This document shows, piece by piece, positions 1 to 8,169 of a stretch of 28,107 nucleotides of DNA (the stretch's first letter is position 1; every line of letters begins with the position of its first letter). Under the pieces are notes generated by a model, which worked only from the letters and a program-made list of their open reading frames with translations, ran no database searches and was not told where the DNA came from. The DNA comes from an uncultured Clostridia bacterium (lineage in GTDB: Bacteria; Bacillota; Clostridia; Saccharofermentanales; DTU023): contig CAMYEY010000008.1 in NCBI GenBank assembly GCA_947254895.1, positions 1 to 28,107 of the forward strand. Reading direction: 5' to 3'. The position numbers and the translations under genes are program-made.

Positions 1-49
1 GAGATTATCCAGGACGTCTCGTGGGCTCGGAGATGTGTATAAGAGACAG
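1..49. other. Illumina Nextera adapter and index (artefact)
   Basis: Bases 1-5 match the end of the Illumina P7 primer (GAGAT). Bases 6-15 (TATCCAGGAC) fit a 10-base i7 index, and bases 16-49 match the Nextera read-2 adapter, ending in the transposase mosaic end AGATGTGTATAAGAGACAG. This is library sequence left on the contig end, so genomic DNA begins at base 50. Confidence 0.97.
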
Positions 50-341
50 CATTATCACCAATCTCAGCTGTTTCACCAATCACAACCCCCATACCGTGGT
101 CGATAAAAAGATTTTTGCCGATTTTCGCTCCCGGATGTATCTCAATTCCGGTTTTTTTCCGGCTCCTTTGGGAAATCCAACGGGCTAAGCTGGTGTGTCC
201 CTTAAGATACAGCTTATGTGCTATTTCATGGCTGATCAGGGCATGAACCATAGGATACATAAACATAGCCTCAAACATGGTTTTGCAGGCAGGGTCTTCA
301 CGTAGAATTGTCCGGGCAATTTCTCTGCGGCGTTTAAACAT
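50..341 (-). CDS. cysE: Serine O-acetyltransferase CysE, 5' part only
   Basis: This is the N-terminal 97 or so residues of serine acetyltransferase, which makes O-acetylserine from serine and acetyl-CoA for cysteine synthesis. It starts MFKRRREIAR at an ATG (341-339), with a GAGGAG ribosome site overlapping the end of cysK; only two bases separate the cysK stop from this start. Family signatures are the helical segment MVHALISHEIAHKLYL and the start of the left-handed beta-helix, IEIHPGAKIGKNLFIDHGMG followed by VVIGETAEIGDN, which contains the active-site DH pair. The frame is open to base 50 and then meets the adapter, so the truncation is technical. Translating through the adapter would add the artefactual peptide AVSYTHLRAHET. 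It is probably co-transcribed with cysK. Confidence 0.93.
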
Positions 342-343
342 AA

Positions 344-1237
344 TCACTCCTCAAACAAGCTGGTTGACATATAGCGTTCAGCCGAGTCCGGCAAAATCGT
401 AACGATTTTACCGGAAACCTGTTCAGCCATCTTGAGAGCTGCTGCAACATTTGCTCCAGAAGAAATTCCTACTGAAAGCCCCTCTTCTTTTGCTAAGAGT
501 TGGGCATATTGGATTGCTTCAGCACTTTCCACTGTGATACAAGCATCAACTACAGCCAGGTCTAAATTTTTTGGAATAAAGTTTGCTCCGATCCCCTGGA
601 TTTTGTGGGGACCAAAGCGACCTTGACTGATCAAAGGAGATTCTGCCGGTTCCATAGCCCAAACAGCTATCTCCTTATTATATTTTTTAAGAGCCCGACC
701 TACTCCGGTCACCGTACCCCCGGTACCAACACCGGCTACAAATCCGGACAGATCTGGTAGATCTTTGATGATCTCCGGTCCCGTTGTCCGCTCATGGCAG
801 GCAGGGTTAGCCGGATTATCAAATTGCCGAGGCATATAGTAACCAGCTTTCTCGGCCAGCTTCTCCGCTTTCTGATTAGCCCCCTGCATACCGTCGGCCG
901 CCTTGGTTAAAAGTAGGTCAGCCCCATAAGACAGCATTAACTTACGCCTCTCAAGACTCATGTTTTCCGGCATAACGATAACAACCTTGTAGCCTAGACT
1001 TGGGCCAAGCATAGCCAAAGCGATCCCCATATTACCTGAGGTTGCTTCAACAATCTTCATGCCCGGCCTAAGTTGCCCCTGCTCAATAGCAGTCTTTAAC
1101 ATATGGTAGGCTGGTCGGTCTTTGATTGAACCGGCCGGATTACTCTTTTCCAACTTGACATAAATCCTGCCATTTCCAATTTTTTGGAGACAAATCAATT
1201 CTGTGTTGCCTATGGTATCTGTTAAGATTTTACTCAT
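344..1237 (-). CDS. cysK: Cysteine synthase (O-acetylserine sulfhydrylase)
   Basis: A 297-residue PLP enzyme of the CysK/CysM family, converting O-acetylserine and sulfide to cysteine in the cytoplasm. The PLP lysine is K39 in NPAGSIKDR. The substrate loop is TSGNMG (residues 66-71) and the PLP-phosphate loop is GVGTGGTVTGVG near residue 170. The C-terminal PDSAERYMSTSLF matches the family PD(T/S)xERYxST motif. Length is close to the usual 300-310. The loop residue that is normally Thr (TSGNTG) is Met70, which is unusual and could tune substrate preference, so CysM-like or another beta-replacement activity is possible. cysE follows after two bases, forming the classic cysteine pair. The start ATG has AAAGGATGGGG upstream. 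Confidence 0.93.
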   Translation of the reverse strand: MSKILTDTIGNTELICLQKIGNGRIYVKLEKSNPAGSIKDRPAYHMLKTAIEQGQLRPGMKIVEATSGNMGIALAMLGPSLGYKVVIVMPENMSLERRKLMLSYGADLLLTKAADGMQGANQKAEKLAEKAGYYMPRQFDNPANPACHERTTGPEIIKDLPDLSGFVAGVGTGGTVTGVGRALKKYNKEIAVWAMEPAESPLISQGRFGPHKIQGIGANFIPKNLDLAVVDACITVESAEAIQYAQLLAKEEGLSVGISSGANVAAALKMAEQVSGKIVTILPDSAERYMSTSLFEE

Positions 1238-1324
1238 TACCCCATCCTTTGCCCACCTACAGCCAGCTTAAAGCACTGATCAATGCACGACTGTCCAGGC
1301 ATATCGTAGCTTAAATAGGGTTTT

Positions 1325-1333
1325 ATCATAACA
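1325..1333 (-). promoter_or_regulatory. Possible extended -10 promoter for cysK-cysE
   Basis: The 209-base gap between cbpB and cysK holds TGTTATGAT on the minus strand, an extended -10 (TGn plus TATGAT), about 90 bases upstream of the cysK start. No good -35 is seen at 16-18 bases. I see no terminator, T-box or S-box leader in the gap. Confidence 0.35.
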
Positions 1334-1446
1334 TAGACTGCCCATGAAACCAGTTGACATTTGTTACAAAATTCAAGCCGGTCCGCCTGGGATTCGGTTA
1401 GGAAATAAACGGGATGGGAAGTACAGAAAAATACCGCTAGCAACTA

Positions 1447-1932
1447 CTAGTGGCTATTGAGGAGAGCAGGCTTTTTTTCCAGGTCAAAAATATTATCCAA
1501 TTCGTGAACCAGGTGATTAACCCTTTTAAGGATATTTTTCCTGGTAATGATACCCAAGAAAACCCCCTCATCATCGACTATACAAACGTAGTTGTGGTTG
1601 ATTAACTGGTGGAGTATGTCCTCTAAGTCAACCCCTTTTTGGGCACAAGAAAAATCTGTGGATACAACATCTTCAATCCTTTTATCTGCTAGAAGGTCCC
1701 AATTATAAGCAACTTGATCCTTGATCCCTTCAATAATCATAGGCATGGTAACAACACCCTGCAACCTGTGATTATTATCAAGAACCGGAATGGAGCTGTA
1801 GCCCACTGTCGATAAAACCATGGTGGCGTGTAGAAGGGTATTCTCCATCCTGACCGTAGCTACATCCTCTGACCTAATCATCAATGGGTGGTCATCATCC
1901 ATCATCAGTTGTTCGATATCTTTGTTAATCAT
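1447..1932 (-). CDS. cbpB: CBS-domain protein, CbpB-type c-di-AMP receptor
   Basis: A 161-residue cytoplasmic protein made of two CBS domains: roughly residues 15-75 (VATVRMENTLLHATMVLSTV, GYSSIPVLD, LQGVVTM) and residues 85-145 (RIEDVVSTD, NYVCIVDDEGVFLGIITRK). The architecture and the two GYxxIPVLD / FLGIITR-like motifs match Bacillus YkuL/CbpB, a c-di-AMP-binding protein known in relatives to act on the stringent-response enzyme Rel. That function is taken from the family. It carries about 15 extra C-terminal residues (DNIFDLEKKPALLNSH). The start ATG has a good AGGAGGGG ribosome site. It lies between prmA and cysK; no terminator is seen after it, so read-through into cysK is possible. Confidence 0.8.
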   Translation of the reverse strand: MINKDIEQLMMDDDHPLMIRSEDVATVRMENTLLHATMVLSTVGYSSIPVLDNNHRLQGVVTMPMIIEGIKDQVAYNWDLLADKRIEDVVSTDFSCAQKGVDLEDILHQLINHNYVCIVDDEGVFLGIITRKNILKRVNHLVHELDNIFDLEKKPALLNSH

Positions 1933-1962
1933 TAATCGGTACCCCTCCTGCTATTTAAAACT

Positions 1963-2028
1963 AGAATAGTCAAGAAATACGACAACCGCAAGGCGAAATT
2001 ATTACATATCTCTATTAAAACTTCACAA
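1963..2028 (-). promoter_or_regulatory. Candidate promoters upstream of cbpB
   Basis: Two overlapping sigma-A-like options are visible on the minus strand. One is TTGTGA (2028-2023), 18 bases, TAATAA (2004-1999). The other is TTGCGG (1991-1986), 17 bases, TATTCT (1968-1963). Both are imperfect. The rest of the prmA-cbpB gap (1933-2081) shows no clear terminator. Confidence 0.35.
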
Positions 2029-2081
2029 TTTGAATCCTGCTATTCTGACTAGGCTACTCACCACCTGGGTAATTCCCGCGT

Positions 2082-3137
2082 TTAAGACTTTTGAGCCAAA
2101 ATAGCTGACCAATCACCTGCCCGGTAAAGGTCTAAGATTTCTAGTGAATTGCTCTCAAAACAAGCACGAACATCATCTAGGCGACCGGCTATGATTCCGG
2201 AAGCTAAAAGGAGTCCGGCCGGGGCAAGCTTGCGGCAATAGTCCTCTGCCAGGTCCAAGTGGAGGTTGGCAATAAGGTTCGCCAGAATAATATTGTAGGG
2301 TCCCGGTTGATCCCTTAATTCACCAGTTGAAAATTTAATATTCAGGTTATTCTTGGCAGCATTAGCTTTCGCCTGGTCAACGGCGTGACGGTCAATATCA
2401 ACGGCCTCCACCTGCCAATCCGGTAAAACTTTCGCTGCTGCTAAAGCTAAAATGCCACTCCCCGTCCCGAGGTCAAGCAAGCGCGATCGCTCCCTTGAAG
2501 GCTCTTTGGTAAAATCATAGCTAGATAAAAAGTTAAGAGCTAGAGCTGTCGATTCATGACTCCCTGTGCCAAAAGCTGAACCCGGGTCAAGATTTAAGAG
2601 TAACTCACCGGGTTGCACTTGATAATTTAACCAACTGGGATTAACGACTATCCTGCCAAATTTTAAAGTTTGATAATATGATTTCCAGTTGTTAGCCCAG
2701 TCTTCTTCCTTGACAAGGCTATAGCCTTGATAGCCTTGGCCAAGCTGACAAAACTCAGCAATTGATTCCAGGGCCTCCTTGATCCGTCCCTCAAAATCAG
2801 CTAACTTTTGCCAGACTAAGTCCTGGTCTCGGGCTCCATCTCTCTCGGAGGTAACCATAAGTCTTGCAGAGTCAGGCAATAGCTCTGCCTTAACCTGCCC
2901 ATCCCGGTAAGGGAAGTAGGCCTCTAGCCTAACTTCAAAGGAGAGTCCGGCTAAGAATTCATCGATAATCAAGTCAGGTGTTGCTTGTTCTTCCAAGGTC
3001 TTTAAAAAGTCTGCCTTATCTACCGAGGTAACCCCTACCGACCCCATGGCCTGTAAAAAATTACTGATAGGATAGGCCGCTTCGTGGCTGGTTAAAAAGT
3101 GAAAAACAATCCAAACTTGTTCTGCCTGATCCGTCAT
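2082..3137 (-). CDS. prmA: Ribosomal protein L11 methyltransferase
   Basis: PrmA methylates ribosomal protein L11 using S-adenosylmethionine. The N-terminal L11-recognition domain is followed by the hallmark EEDWANNWKSYY (about residue 145) and LDPGSAFGTGSHEST, then SAM motif I LLDLGTGSGILALAAAKV and the catalytic-region motif NIILANLIANL. At 351 residues it is about 40 longer than typical (around 310), with the extra length in the N-terminal half. It is the last gene of the hrcA-grpE-dnaK-dnaJ-prmA run, starting 11 bases after dnaJ with an AAGGA ribosome site. In Bacillus the next gene is the rsmE-type methyltransferase; here that gene is absent and cbpB follows. Confidence 0.95.
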   Translation of the reverse strand: MTDQAEQVWIVFHFLTSHEAAYPISNFLQAMGSVGVTSVDKADFLKTLEEQATPDLIIDEFLAGLSFEVRLEAYFPYRDGQVKAELLPDSARLMVTSERDGARDQDLVWQKLADFEGRIKEALESIAEFCQLGQGYQGYSLVKEEDWANNWKSYYQTLKFGRIVVNPSWLNYQVQPGELLLNLDPGSAFGTGSHESTALALNFLSSYDFTKEPSRERSRLLDLGTGSGILALAAAKVLPDWQVEAVDIDRHAVDQAKANAAKNNLNIKFSTGELRDQPGPYNIILANLIANLHLDLAEDYCRKLAPAGLLLASGIIAGRLDDVRACFESNSLEILDLYRAGDWSAILAQKS

Positions 3138-3148
3138 TATGCCTATCC

Positions 3149-4333
3149 TTAGTCCTTATTCTCTGACTTTTGTTTGTTATCTTTATCTTTAAAGAGTCCT
3201 TTGATCTTATCGAAAAACCCCGTTCGCTTTTCATAGTTTTCTGCTTTAAGGCTATTTTCAAATTTTTCCAGGAGGGCTTGTTGTTCTTTACTCAGGTTGC
3301 GAGGAACCTCCAACTCAACCTGGAATTTTTGATCTCCCCTAAGATTCGGTCTATTGATATAAGGTATCCCCTTACCCGGCATGGTATAGATATCCCCCGG
3401 CTGGGTACCCGGTTTAATTTTAAAAGCTTCAGAACCATCAATGGTGGGAACCGTTATCTCCTGTCCTAAGGCGGCCTGGGTAAAGGTCACCGGGACGCTA
3501 CAAAAGGTCGTATTACCTTGGCGGGTAAAAATCGGATGAGCTTTAATATGAATTTCGATATAGAGGTCACCGTAAGGGGCTCCCATGGTACCAGGCTCTC
3601 CTTCACCCGTTAAGGTGAGCATTTCTCTTTCATTGATACCGGCGGGAATAGTAACATGGAGGCGCTTGGTCACCATCGTTCGGCCTGAACCGTGACAATC
3701 TGTACAGGGTTGAGCGATAGAGTGGCCCAAACCATGACAGTTAGAGCATGGCTGACTGGTCCTAACCTGGCCAAACATGGTCCTCTGTACGCCAATAACC
3801 TGACCGCTCCCATGGCAAACCTGACAGATCGGAGCCTCCTTGCCATCAGCCGTTCCGTAGCCATGACATTTTCGGCAAATATCCTCTTTGCGAATTTTAA
3901 TTTCCCGTTCAGTCCCAAAGGCTGCCTCCATAAAGTCCAGGTTCATCCGATAACGGAGGTTAGCACCCGGTATAGGGCCCTGTCTGCCAGACCTGCCTCT
4001 AGAGGAAAATCCCCCCATACCACCAAAGTCACCAAAGATTGAGGAAAAGATATCCTCAAGATTAATGCCGAAGCCGGAGGCTCCGCCACCCGGGAAGCCT
4101 TGTCCATCTACACCGGCATGGCCAAACTGGTCATAGCGCTGTCTTTTTTCTTTATTACTTAAGACCTCATAGGCCTCATTGGCTTCCTTAAACTTTTGCT
4201 CAGCTGCCGGATCATCCTTGTTGACATCCGGGTGATATTTTTTAGCCAGCTTCCAAAAAGCCCTCTTGATCTGGCTTTCATCAGCATCTCGGTTGACACC
4301 CAGCACTTCATAGTAGTCACGCTTATCCGCCAC
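3149..4333 (-). CDS. dnaJ: Chaperone DnaJ (Hsp40, class I)
   Basis: A complete 394-residue type I J-protein, the co-chaperone that stimulates DnaK ATP hydrolysis and delivers unfolded substrates. The order is a J domain (residues 1-70) with KKYHPDVNK carrying HPD, a Gly/Phe-rich linker (75-120), four zinc-finger repeats (CRKCHGYG, CQVCHGSG, CSNCHGLG, CTDCHGSG), then the substrate-binding C-terminal beta domains (VTIPAGINEREMLTLTGEGEPG). The start is GTG, supported by AGGAGG nine bases upstream. It is separated from dnaK by 124 bases holding a strong hairpin. It belongs to the HrcA/CIRCE operon. Confidence 0.97.
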   Translation of the reverse strand: MADKRDYYEVLGVNRDADESQIKRAFWKLAKKYHPDVNKDDPAAEQKFKEANEAYEVLSNKEKRQRYDQFGHAGVDGQGFPGGGASGFGINLEDIFSSIFGDFGGMGGFSSRGRSGRQGPIPGANLRYRMNLDFMEAAFGTEREIKIRKEDICRKCHGYGTADGKEAPICQVCHGSGQVIGVQRTMFGQVRTSQPCSNCHGLGHSIAQPCTDCHGSGRTMVTKRLHVTIPAGINEREMLTLTGEGEPGTMGAPYGDLYIEIHIKAHPIFTRQGNTTFCSVPVTFTQAALGQEITVPTIDGSEAFKIKPGTQPGDIYTMPGKGIPYINRPNLRGDQKFQVELEVPRNLSKEQQALLEKFENSLKAENYEKRTGFFDKIKGLFKDKDNKQKSENKD

Positions 4334-4367
4334 TGGTTCAAACCTCCTAGTACGCGAACTTGATAAT

Positions 4368-4399
4368 CCCGCTAACCAGCCTTCAGTCTGGTTAGCGGG
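4368..4399 (-). other. Perfect 12-bp hairpin between dnaK and dnaJ
   Basis: Inverted repeat CCCGCTAACCAG (4368-4379) / CTGGTTAGCGGG (4388-4399) with an 8-base loop. No run of T follows on either strand, so it is not a standard terminator. It could act as an mRNA processing or stability element that sets the dnaK:dnaJ ratio; that role is inference. Confidence 0.75.
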
Positions 4400-4457
4400 T
4401 TACCTCTAACTTGCTTTGTTATTCTATCATTATCAGTTTTCTTTAGACAAACCAGAC

Positions 4458-6311
4458 CTAGTCGTCTGAACCAACATCCTTAAAATCGGCCTCGTAAGAA
4501 CCCGGTCCATTGCCTTGGCCAGCCTGCTGGTCAGATCCAGGATTAGGCCCTGCTCCAGCTCCCGGCTGTTGGTCGGGACCTGCCTGTTGGTAAAGTTTTT
4601 CAGATACCTTATAGAAAGCCTGTTGGACTGCCTCCATGCTTGTCTTCATAGCTTCAACGTCATCTTTTGCAATGGCATCTTTCAGCTTTTTCAATTCATC
4701 CTCGACTGAGGTTTTCTCCGCTGCATCCAGCTTGTCTCCCAGATCTTTGAGGGTTTTTTCTGTTTGATAAACCGTGGAGTCAGCCTGGTTTTTAACTTCA
4801 ACTTTCTCCTTGTGTTGACGGTCTTCTTCAGCATACTTTTCAGCATTTTTCACAGCTTCATCAATTTCAGCATCAGACAGGTTAGACGATGCGGTAATTG
4901 TAATCTTCTGCTCCCTATTCGTTCCCTTATCAACAGCTGAAACATTAACGATACCGTTAGCATCAATATCAAAGGTAACTTCTATCTGAGGAATACCTCT
5001 GGCAGCGGGTGCAATACCATCCAAAATGAAATGGCCGAGCGATTTATTGTCTTTAGCAAACTCTCTCTCTCCCTGGAGAACATGGACCTCAACCTGGGTC
5101 TGCCCATCCTGTGCAGTCGAGAAGACTTGGCTTTTCTTAGTAGGAATAGTGGTATTCCGGTCAATAATCTTGGTCATAACCCCGCCCAAGGTCTCAATAC
5201 CCAAGGAAAGGGGTGTTACGTCGAGAAGGAGGAGGTCCTTGACATCGCCCGAGAGTACACCGGCCTGGATAGCTGCACCGATAGCGACGCATTCATCCGG
5301 GTTGATGCCTTTAAAGGGTTCCTGACCAAAGAACTTATTCACCCGTTCTTGGACGGCCGGTATCCTAGTTGAACCGCCAACCAATAAAACTTTTTGGACA
5401 TCCGAGGGGGCCAGTCCGGCATCTTTGATCGCTTGCTGCAAGGGTCCCATAGTCTTATCGACCAGATCATCTGTCAACTCATCAAACTTAGCCCGACTAA
5501 GGTTAACATCTAAGTGTTTTGGGCCGTCTGCACCTGCCGTAATATAGGGCAGGTTGATATTGGTTGAAGTTACACCGGATAACTCAATCTTGGCCTTTTC
5601 GGCAGCCTCTCTCAGCCTCTGTAAGGCTAACTTATCTTTAGACAGATCGATCCCCTGGTCTTTTTTCATTTCAGCGATCAAATAATCCACGATCCTCTGG
5701 TCAAAGTCGTCACCACCCAAGCGGTTATTACCGGAGGTAGCTAAAACTTCAAAAACTCCATCACCAATTTCCATGACGGATACGTCAAAAGTTCCGCCGC
5801 CCAAGTCAAAGACAACGATCTTTTGGTCATGTTCTTTATCCAGACCATAGGCCAGGGCTGCAGCTGTCGGCTCATTGATAATCCTGAGAACATTAAGGCC
5901 AGCTATCTTACCGGCATCAGTTGTAGCCTGTCTTTGCGAGTCGCTAAAGTAGGCAGGTACCGTGATAACAGCCTGGTCGATTTTTTCGCCCAAGTAAGCC
6001 TCCGCATCCGCCTTTAATTTTTGCAAGATCATAGCTGATATTTCCTGGGGAGTATATTCTTTATCGTCAATTTTCACCCGGAAATTGGACCCCATCTCTC
6101 TTTTAATTGAAGAAATGGTCCGGTCCGGATTGCTCGTAGCCTGTCTTTTGGCAATAGCTCCAATCAATCTCTGGTTATCCTTGGTAAAAGCAACCACTGA
6201 GGGAGTTGTTCTGGCCCCTTCAGGGTTTGGTATAACGACTGGTTCGCCGCCCTCTAGGACAGCTACACATGAGTTTGTTGTTCCTAAGTCAATTCCGATT
6301 ATTCTAGACAT
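4458..6311 (-). CDS. dnaK: Chaperone DnaK (Hsp70)
   Basis: A complete Hsp70 of 617 residues. The nucleotide-binding domain opens with IIGIDLGTTNSCVAVLEGG and contains VPAYFSDSQRQAT, NEPTAAALAYGLDK and VVFDLGGGTFDVSVME. The interdomain linker is DLLLLDVTPLSLGIET, followed by the substrate-binding domain and a Gln/Gly/Pro-rich tail ending in acidic residues. I place the start at the ATG at 6311 because GGAGG lies 5-6 bases upstream (6317-6321). A GTG four codons earlier would overlap that ribosome site. It follows grpE by 88 bases without a visible terminator. Confidence 0.98.
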   Translation of the reverse strand: MSRIIGIDLGTTNSCVAVLEGGEPVVIPNPEGARTTPSVVAFTKDNQRLIGAIAKRQATSNPDRTISSIKREMGSNFRVKIDDKEYTPQEISAMILQKLKADAEAYLGEKIDQAVITVPAYFSDSQRQATTDAGKIAGLNVLRIINEPTAAALAYGLDKEHDQKIVVFDLGGGTFDVSVMEIGDGVFEVLATSGNNRLGGDDFDQRIVDYLIAEMKKDQGIDLSKDKLALQRLREAAEKAKIELSGVTSTNINLPYITAGADGPKHLDVNLSRAKFDELTDDLVDKTMGPLQQAIKDAGLAPSDVQKVLLVGGSTRIPAVQERVNKFFGQEPFKGINPDECVAIGAAIQAGVLSGDVKDLLLLDVTPLSLGIETLGGVMTKIIDRNTTIPTKKSQVFSTAQDGQTQVEVHVLQGEREFAKDNKSLGHFILDGIAPAARGIPQIEVTFDIDANGIVNVSAVDKGTNREQKITITASSNLSDAEIDEAVKNAEKYAEEDRQHKEKVEVKNQADSTVYQTEKTLKDLGDKLDAAEKTSVEDELKKLKDAIAKDDVEAMKTSMEAVQQAFYKVSEKLYQQAGPDQQPGAGAGPNPGSDQQAGQGNGPGSYEADFKDVGSDD

Positions 6312-6399
6312 ATTTGCCTCCACTTTTTATCCTAATTGTTTATTTTTTATGACTTCATTTATGCTTCAACCACACGAGGCCAAAGCTTATTTTTTCCAG

Positions 6400-6984
6400 C
6401 TAATTAGCTACACACACCTGGCTGTGGCGGATGACCTGGTCACCCTTTTTGTAACCCTTTTTGACAACATCAAATATTTCATTTTCTCCATACTTGTCAT
6501 CAACTATGTGGGCTATGGCTTCATGGTAAACCGGGTCAAAACTTTGGCCAAGGCTGACGATTTCTTCTACTCCCAGCTGTTGCATGGTTTCCTTAGCCTG
6601 TTTACGGATCATTTCAATCCCTTCAAGCATCTGTTTACTTTCCTTGCTTTCCAGCTGTTCCAGAGCCGCTATAGCCCGGTCTATATTATCGAGAACCGGT
6701 AACCAGGACCGGCAAACGTCACAGAGGGCCGACCCATAGATGGCCTCTTTTTCTTTATTGCTCCGCTTACGAAAATTATCATATTCGGCAGCCAGCCTCA
6801 TGTACTGATCATTGAGCTTGGCATAGTCATCTGTTTCTTCTTTTGCCATCTCAGGGTTTTGCAAGGACTCTTCCGTATTTAACTCACCCTCTTGCTCCTG
6901 GTTCTCGAGCTCCACCCGATCATGCACCTTTGCATTTTCCTCAGACTTTGGGCCTTGCTTACCCTTGGGCTTATTCTTGCTCAT
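6400..6984 (-). CDS. grpE: Nucleotide exchange factor GrpE
   Basis: GrpE (194 residues) releases ADP from DnaK. A charged, low-complexity N-terminus (about 1-50) precedes the long dimerisation helix (YDNFRKRSNKEKEAIYG) and the four-helix and beta-wing region. The C-terminal signature is FDPVYHEAIAHIVDDKY followed by GYKKGDQVIRHSQVCVAN. A CDVC pair sits at the end of the long helix, which is uncommon in GrpE. Its start overlaps the end of hrcA by 14 bases, which implies translational coupling. It ends in TAG within a TAGCTAATTAGCTA palindrome. Confidence 0.95.
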   Translation of the reverse strand: MSKNKPKGKQGPKSEENAKVHDRVELENQEQEGELNTEESLQNPEMAKEETDDYAKLNDQYMRLAAEYDNFRKRSNKEKEAIYGSALCDVCRSWLPVLDNIDRAIAALEQLESKESKQMLEGIEMIRKQAKETMQQLGVEEIVSLGQSFDPVYHEAIAHIVDDKYGENEIFDVVKKGYKKGDQVIRHSQVCVAN

Positions 6985-8128
6985 CTTTATCCTCCTCTGG
7001 GTCGGTACCGGCGGCCAGGGCCAAGAGCTGCCTATCTAGCGTATAATTAACAAAATTTATCTGAGAGATAATCTTGTCATAGGCCATTCTCTTTGGTCCG
7101 ACCACGCCAATCCGGCCGGTAATCTTATTCGTTATCCTATAAGTAGCAGTAATAAAACTACATTCTTCAAGGCCATCCAGGGCAATTTCCTGACCTATCC
7201 TTACCATGTAGGATGGATTTTCCCCCTGCTCATTTAATGGTTTATCAGAAGATGTAAGGCCTTCTTTTTCTGCAACCCCTGCTTCTGAATTATGTGTCGG
7301 CTGACCTTGATTATCCCATTCACTCATGTATCCTGCCACTAAACCTTCTTGGTGAATCACCTGCATCAGTTTTTGTGCTTCCTTGATCTCTTGAAACTCA
7401 GGCTGGTCAAGCAGCTTGTGGCTACCTTCTAAATAAAAGTTAATATTTTCTGCTTGTTTAATTGAGATGTAAGCCTCAAACAAAACCTGGTTAAGAAGAT
7501 TCTCCGGAACAGGAACATCCTCAGCTGCAGCCGAAACAGCTATCATGGTTATCTGGTCTAATTTTTGTCCACTTAAATTGTGTTCAATCAAATTAGAAAT
7601 CAAGGACAGGTCAGATTGGTCAAGCTCTGTTGGCAACCTAACCAAGCGATCTTTTACAATTCCGGGTGACAGTACAACAACCACCAAAACCTTGCCCGGC
7701 TCAATCATTAACAGCTTAATTTGCTCAAGGCTGCTATCACCGTAACGGGGTGAAATGACCATAGCCGGAAAATTTGTTTGGGCAGACAGTGCAGCCGCAG
7801 ATTGTCTGACTAAATCACTCACTTCCGTTGCATGCTGGCGAAAAAAGCTCTCAATTTCTGCCCGATCCCTGTAATCCAAGGGACGCAAATTGAGTAAGAG
7901 ATCGATATATGTCCGGTAACCTTTGTCAGAAGGAACTCGGCCGGAAGAGGTATGGGGCTTTTCCAGATAGCCCAAGTCTTCCAATTCACTCATCTCATTT
8001 CTCACAGTCGCCGAACTGACACCAAGGCTATGATTTTTGATCAAAGCCTTAGACCCAACAGGCTCAGCTGTTGTTATGTAGTCGTCGATGATCGCCTGGA
8101 GAATTTTTTTCTTTCTTTCGCTTAACAA
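6971..8128 (-). CDS. hrcA: Heat-shock repressor HrcA
   Basis: HrcA represses the groE/dnaK class by binding CIRCE, with activity controlled by GroEL in known systems. The N-terminal winged-helix region includes ILQAIIDDYITTAEPVGSKA, SSATVRNEMSELEDLGYLEK and HTSSGRVPSDKGYR. The C-terminal part includes SFITATYRITNKITGRIGVV and GPKRMAYDKIISQINFV. I choose the TTG start at 8128 (MLSERKKKIL): AAAGGAG lies five bases upstream and this matches the usual HrcA N-terminus. The ATG at 8149 lies inside the operator. The resulting 385 residues exceed the usual 340-350; the surplus is mostly a hydrophilic insert after VAGYMSEWDN (Gln/Glu/Ser-rich) ahead of the last domain. Confidence 0.95.
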   Translation of the reverse strand: MLSERKKKILQAIIDDYITTAEPVGSKALIKNHSLGVSSATVRNEMSELEDLGYLEKPHTSSGRVPSDKGYRTYIDLLLNLRPLDYRDRAEIESFFRQHATEVSDLVRQSAAALSAQTNFPAMVISPRYGDSSLEQIKLLMIEPGKVLVVVVLSPGIVKDRLVRLPTELDQSDLSLISNLIEHNLSGQKLDQITMIAVSAAAEDVPVPENLLNQVLFEAYISIKQAENINFYLEGSHKLLDQPEFQEIKEAQKLMQVIHQEGLVAGYMSEWDNQGQPTHNSEAGVAEKEGLTSSDKPLNEQGENPSYMVRIGQEIALDGLEECSFITATYRITNKITGRIGVVGPKRMAYDKIISQINFVNYTLDRQLLALAAGTDPEEDKDEQE

Positions 8129-8133
8129 ATCTG

Positions 8134-8140
8134 CTCCTTT
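8134..8140 (-). promoter_or_regulatory. Ribosome binding site that sets the hrcA start
   Basis: AAAGGAG on the minus strand, five bases before TTG (8128-8126) and just downstream of CIRCE. This favours the TTG start over the in-frame ATG at 8149 that lies within the operator. Confidence 0.75.
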
Positions 8141-8165
8141 AGCACTCATTATCCCCGAGTGCTAA
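8139..8165 (-). promoter_or_regulatory. CIRCE operator (HrcA binding site)
   Basis: A perfect consensus inverted repeat TTAGCACTC - 9 bases - GAGTGCTAA. It sits immediately downstream of the -10 box, covering the expected transcription start and early leader of hrcA. This is the known site through which HrcA represses its own operon. Confidence 0.97.
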
Positions 8166-8169
8166 AGCC

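Noticed and set aside
50..341. cysE as a natural pseudogene or truncated gene
   Set aside because: The break coincides exactly with the Nextera adapter, so the truncation is a library or assembly artefact.
1237..1443. 68-codon minus-strand frame between cbpB and cysK, overlapping the cysK start
   Set aside because: It begins at TTG with no ribosome site, its sequence resembles no family I know, and a likely promoter lies within it. Better read as the cysK leader region.
4368..4399. Terminator between dnaK and dnaJ
   Set aside because: No T-run on either strand after the stem.
6085..6702. 205-codon plus-strand frame
   Set aside because: Antisense to dnaK and grpE, which are certain genes; no ribosome site or family motif.
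8129..8149. ATG at 8149 as the hrcA start
   Set aside because: It lies inside the CIRCE operator and adds seven atypical residues; TTG at 8128 has AAAGGAG at five bases and the usual MLSERxxxIL start.
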